Source: DASSTJ01 sp035707965 (GTDB lineage: Bacteria > Actinomycetota > Actinomycetes > Actinomycetales > Angustibacteraceae). From it: a DNA stretch of 6,935 nt. The notes beneath the pieces are model-generated. The model worked only from the letters and a program-made list of their open reading frames with translations, was not told the origin of the DNA and did no database searches. Of the stretch, positions 5,915 through 6,935 are shown piece by piece (position 1 is the stretch's first letter; every line of letters begins with the position of its first letter). Position numbers and translations under genes: made by a program. Location of the stretch: the NCBI GenBank assembly GCA_035707965.1, contig DASSTJ010000168.1, forward strand, positions 1-6,935, written 5' to 3'.

Positions 5915-6706
5915 GTGAGCACCGTGGCACTCGCCACCTTGGGTGCGACCTACGAGTCGCCCGGAGTCAGCGACTTCTGGCAGCCGCTGTTCGGCACTGA
6001 CGGCGCCTTCGCGATCACCCGCGCCTCGGTCGTCATGGTGATCTCGGTCGCGCTGATCTGCTGGGCGCTGCTCGCCGGCACCAAGAGGCTGTCCGTCGTG
6101 CCCGGCAAGGGCCAGGCGCTCACCGAGGCGCTCTACGGCTTCGTGCGCAACAGCGTCGCCCGCGACATCATCGGCAGCCGCGACTTCCTGCGGTTCGTGC
6201 CGTTCCTGCTGTCGCTGTTCACGGTCGTTCTGCTGAACAACCTGTTCAGCGTCATCCCGCCCATCCAGTTCCCGTCGACCAGCCGCATCGCCTTCCCGGC
6301 GGCTCTGACGATCTTCGTGTTCGTCGTCTACCACTGGATCGGCATCCGCAAGCACGGCTTCATCGGCTACTGGAAGTCGCTCGTGCCGTCCGGCCTGCCG
6401 ATCGCCCTCGTTCCCTACATCTTCATCCTCGAGCTCATCACCGACCTGTTCACGCGGCCGGTCACTCTGGCGCTGCGACTCATGGGCAACATGTTCGCCG
6501 GCCACCTGCTGCTCGTGCTGTTCATCAGCGGCGGCGAGTACATGCTCATCCACGGCGCTTTCGGCATCAAGCTCGTCGGCGGTGGCTCGCTCGTCATGGG
6601 CTTCGTCATGACGCTGTTCGAGATCCTGGTGCAGGTGCTGCAGGCCTACATCTTCACGCTGCTGGCGGCCATCTACATCGCCGGGGCGCTCGCCGACGAG
6701 CACTGA
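5915..6706 (+). CDS. atpB: F1F0 ATP synthase subunit a
   Basis: Subunit a forms the two proton half-channels against the rotating c-ring in the membrane. The 263 residues carry the expected helices, with a first hydrophobic segment near 36-54 and others spread from 91 to the C-terminus. The essential arginine is R188 in LALRLMGNMFAGH, equivalent to E. coli R210. Q243 in VLQAYIF matches E. coli Q252. H197 and E236 occupy the places of E. coli E219 and H245, so the acid/histidine pair is swapped. This natural variant is known in other lineages and consistent with a functional, proton-type channel. The C-terminus ends in ADEH, close to the E. coli ending EEH. The start is GTG 5915 with a strong ribosome binding site. 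The next gene is atpE, so this begins the structural part of the atp operon. Confidence 0.97.
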   Translation: MSTVALATLGATYESPGVSDFWQPLFGTDGAFAITRASVVMVISVALICWALLAGTKRLSVVPGKGQALTEALYGFVRNSVARDIIGSRDFLRFVPFLLSLFTVVLLNNLFSVIPPIQFPSTSRIAFPAALTIFVFVVYHWIGIRKHGFIGYWKSLVPSGLPIALVPYIFILELITDLFTRPVTLALRLMGNMFAGHLLLVLFISGGEYMLIHGAFGIKLVGGGSLVMGFVMTLFEILVQVLQAYIFTLLAAIYIAGALADEH

Positions 6707-6770
6707 CGGCCGGCCCCACCCGTTTCGACCCACGTACTGCACACACGCACCACTGACCGACCGAGAACGG

Positions 6771-6784
6771 GGAGCGCCCGCTCC
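6771..6784 (+). other. Small hairpin in the atpE leader
   Basis: GGAGCG-CC-CGCTCC is a perfect 6-base inverted repeat (5 pairs with a 4-base loop in RNA). It lies 12 bases upstream of the AAAGGA ribosome binding site. Without a following T-run it is not a terminator. It could mark an RNA processing boundary between atpB and the more heavily needed atpE, but this is inference. Confidence 0.35.
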
Positions 6785-6796
6785 TCGCGGAACCGC

Positions 6797-6802
6797 AAAG
6801 GA
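6797..6802 (+). promoter_or_regulatory. Shine-Dalgarno before atpE, unusually spaced
   Basis: AAAGGA is the only good anti-16S match before atpE. It ends 12 bases before the atpE ATG (6815), longer than the usual 5-9, and only 2 bases before an out-of-frame ATG at 6805. In the atpE frame a TGA at 6806-6808 excludes any upstream start, so ATG 6815 stands. Confidence 0.5.
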
Positions 6803-6804
6803 AA

Positions 6805-6825
6805 ATGAGTAGACATGACCGGTGA
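6805..6825 (+). CDS. Possible seven-codon leader reading frame overlapping atpE start
   Basis: ATG at 6805 opens a frame encoding M-S-R-H-D-R and then TGA at 6823-6825. It overlaps the first 11 bases of atpE in another frame. The AAAGGA at 6797-6802 is close to this ATG, though tighter than ideal. It could feed terminating ribosomes to the atpE ATG just upstream of its stop, or be chance. Nothing in the peptide suggests a function, so I list it only as a candidate translated leader. Confidence 0.2.
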   Translation: MSRHDR

Positions 6826-6935
6826 CATCGCGATCCTCGGCTACGGCCTCTCCGCCATCGGCCCCGGCATCGGTGTCGGGCTCGTGTTCGCCGCCTACAT
6901 CAACGGCGTCGCGCGTCAGCCCGAGGCCCGCGGCA
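6815..6935 (+). CDS. atpE: F1F0 ATP synthase subunit c, 3' end beyond window
   Basis: Subunit c is the membrane-embedded rotor subunit that assembles into the c-ring and carries protons. Only the first 40 codons are present. They cover helix 1 with the glycine-rich face GYGLSAIGPGIGVGLVF (residues 9-25), then YINGVARQPEARG, which holds the conserved R-Q-P of the polar loop that contacts subunits gamma and epsilon. Helix 2, with the proton-binding carboxylate, lies beyond the window. The usual length is about 70-85 residues. The start is ATG 6815, the only one possible in this frame because TGA lies three codons upstream. It follows atpB after a 108-base leader, as the next F0 gene in the standard a-c order. 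Confidence 0.96.
   Translation, partial: MTGDIAILGYGLSAIGPGIGVGLVFAAYINGVARQPEARG

Larger units (their letters stand above)
6707..6814 (+). other. 108-base leader between atpB and atpE
   Basis: No gene was found in this spacer apart from the start of a seven-codon frame at 6805. It begins with the palindrome GGCCGGCC (6708-6715) and contains a C/A-rich, probably unstructured middle (about 6717-6760). It also holds a small hairpin at 6771-6784 and the purine-rich atpE ribosome binding region. Long leaders before atpE can serve to raise subunit c synthesis, since the ring needs many copies. Confidence 0.4.

Noticed and set aside
5753..6742. A 329-residue open frame on the - strand over atpB, and a similar 331-residue one at 3927-4922 over wecA
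   Set aside because: Both are low-complexity (Asp/Glu/Gln/His/Arg-rich) mirror images of hydrophobic membrane-protein codons. The sense strand carries clear AtpB and WecA motifs.
1..6935. A new defence, mobile or biosynthetic system
   Set aside because: All nine genes belong to conserved core families in a conserved order. There are no transposase, integrase, toxin-antitoxin or repeat-array signals, no tRNA, and no visible drop in GC or change in codon use that would suggest transfer.

Overview
The window is a housekeeping stretch of a high-GC actinobacterial chromosome, with all genes on the + strand. In order it holds prfA (RF1, 5' end cut off by the window), prmC (RF1 glutamine methyltransferase), a TsaC/Sua5 threonylcarbamoyl-AMP synthase, glyA, a WecA/TagO-type polyprenyl-phosphate sugar-1-phosphate transferase, an AtpI-like membrane protein, a small AtpZ-like protein, atpB (F0 subunit a) and the first 40 codons of atpE (F0 subunit c). 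Very high GC, frequent GTG starts and the order prfA-prmC-tsaC-(glyA)-wecA-atpI-atpB-atpE all point to Actinobacteria. The presence of glyA between tsaC and wecA recalls Streptomyces and Nocardioidaceae-like chromosomes more than Mycobacterium. That placement is inferred from remembered gene order, not from a search.

Positions 1-2446 form a tightly packed translation-factor block. The prfA stop directly abuts the prmC start with no gap, and tsaC starts 4 bases after prmC. An 84-base gap precedes glyA, and glyA overlaps wecA by 8 bases. A 112-base gap (4917-5028) separates wecA from the ATP synthase genes. It opens with a perfect 8+6+8 palindrome containing TGTGA-N6-TCACA, the CRP/GlxR-type operator pattern, and an extended -10-like hexamer lies in its spacer. 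The atp part follows: atpI-like, atpZ-like, a 142-base leader with a hairpin, atpB, a 108-base leader with a hairpin, then atpE.

The first block handles translation termination (RF1 and the enzyme that methylates its GGQ motif) and tRNA t6A synthesis. GlyA feeds one-carbon and glycine metabolism. WecA starts a cell-wall glycopolymer or its linkage unit. The last block begins the F1F0 ATP synthase operon with its two small accessory membrane proteins.

I see no mobile element, CRISPR array, tRNA, rRNA or new multi-gene system. The observations most worth a second look are regulatory. The prfA stop is UAG, the codon that only RF1 reads (RF2 does not), and it is followed in frame by prmC, while the other seven complete genes end in TGA. 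The CRP-like operator sits ahead of the atp genes. A seven-codon reading frame overlaps the atpE start.
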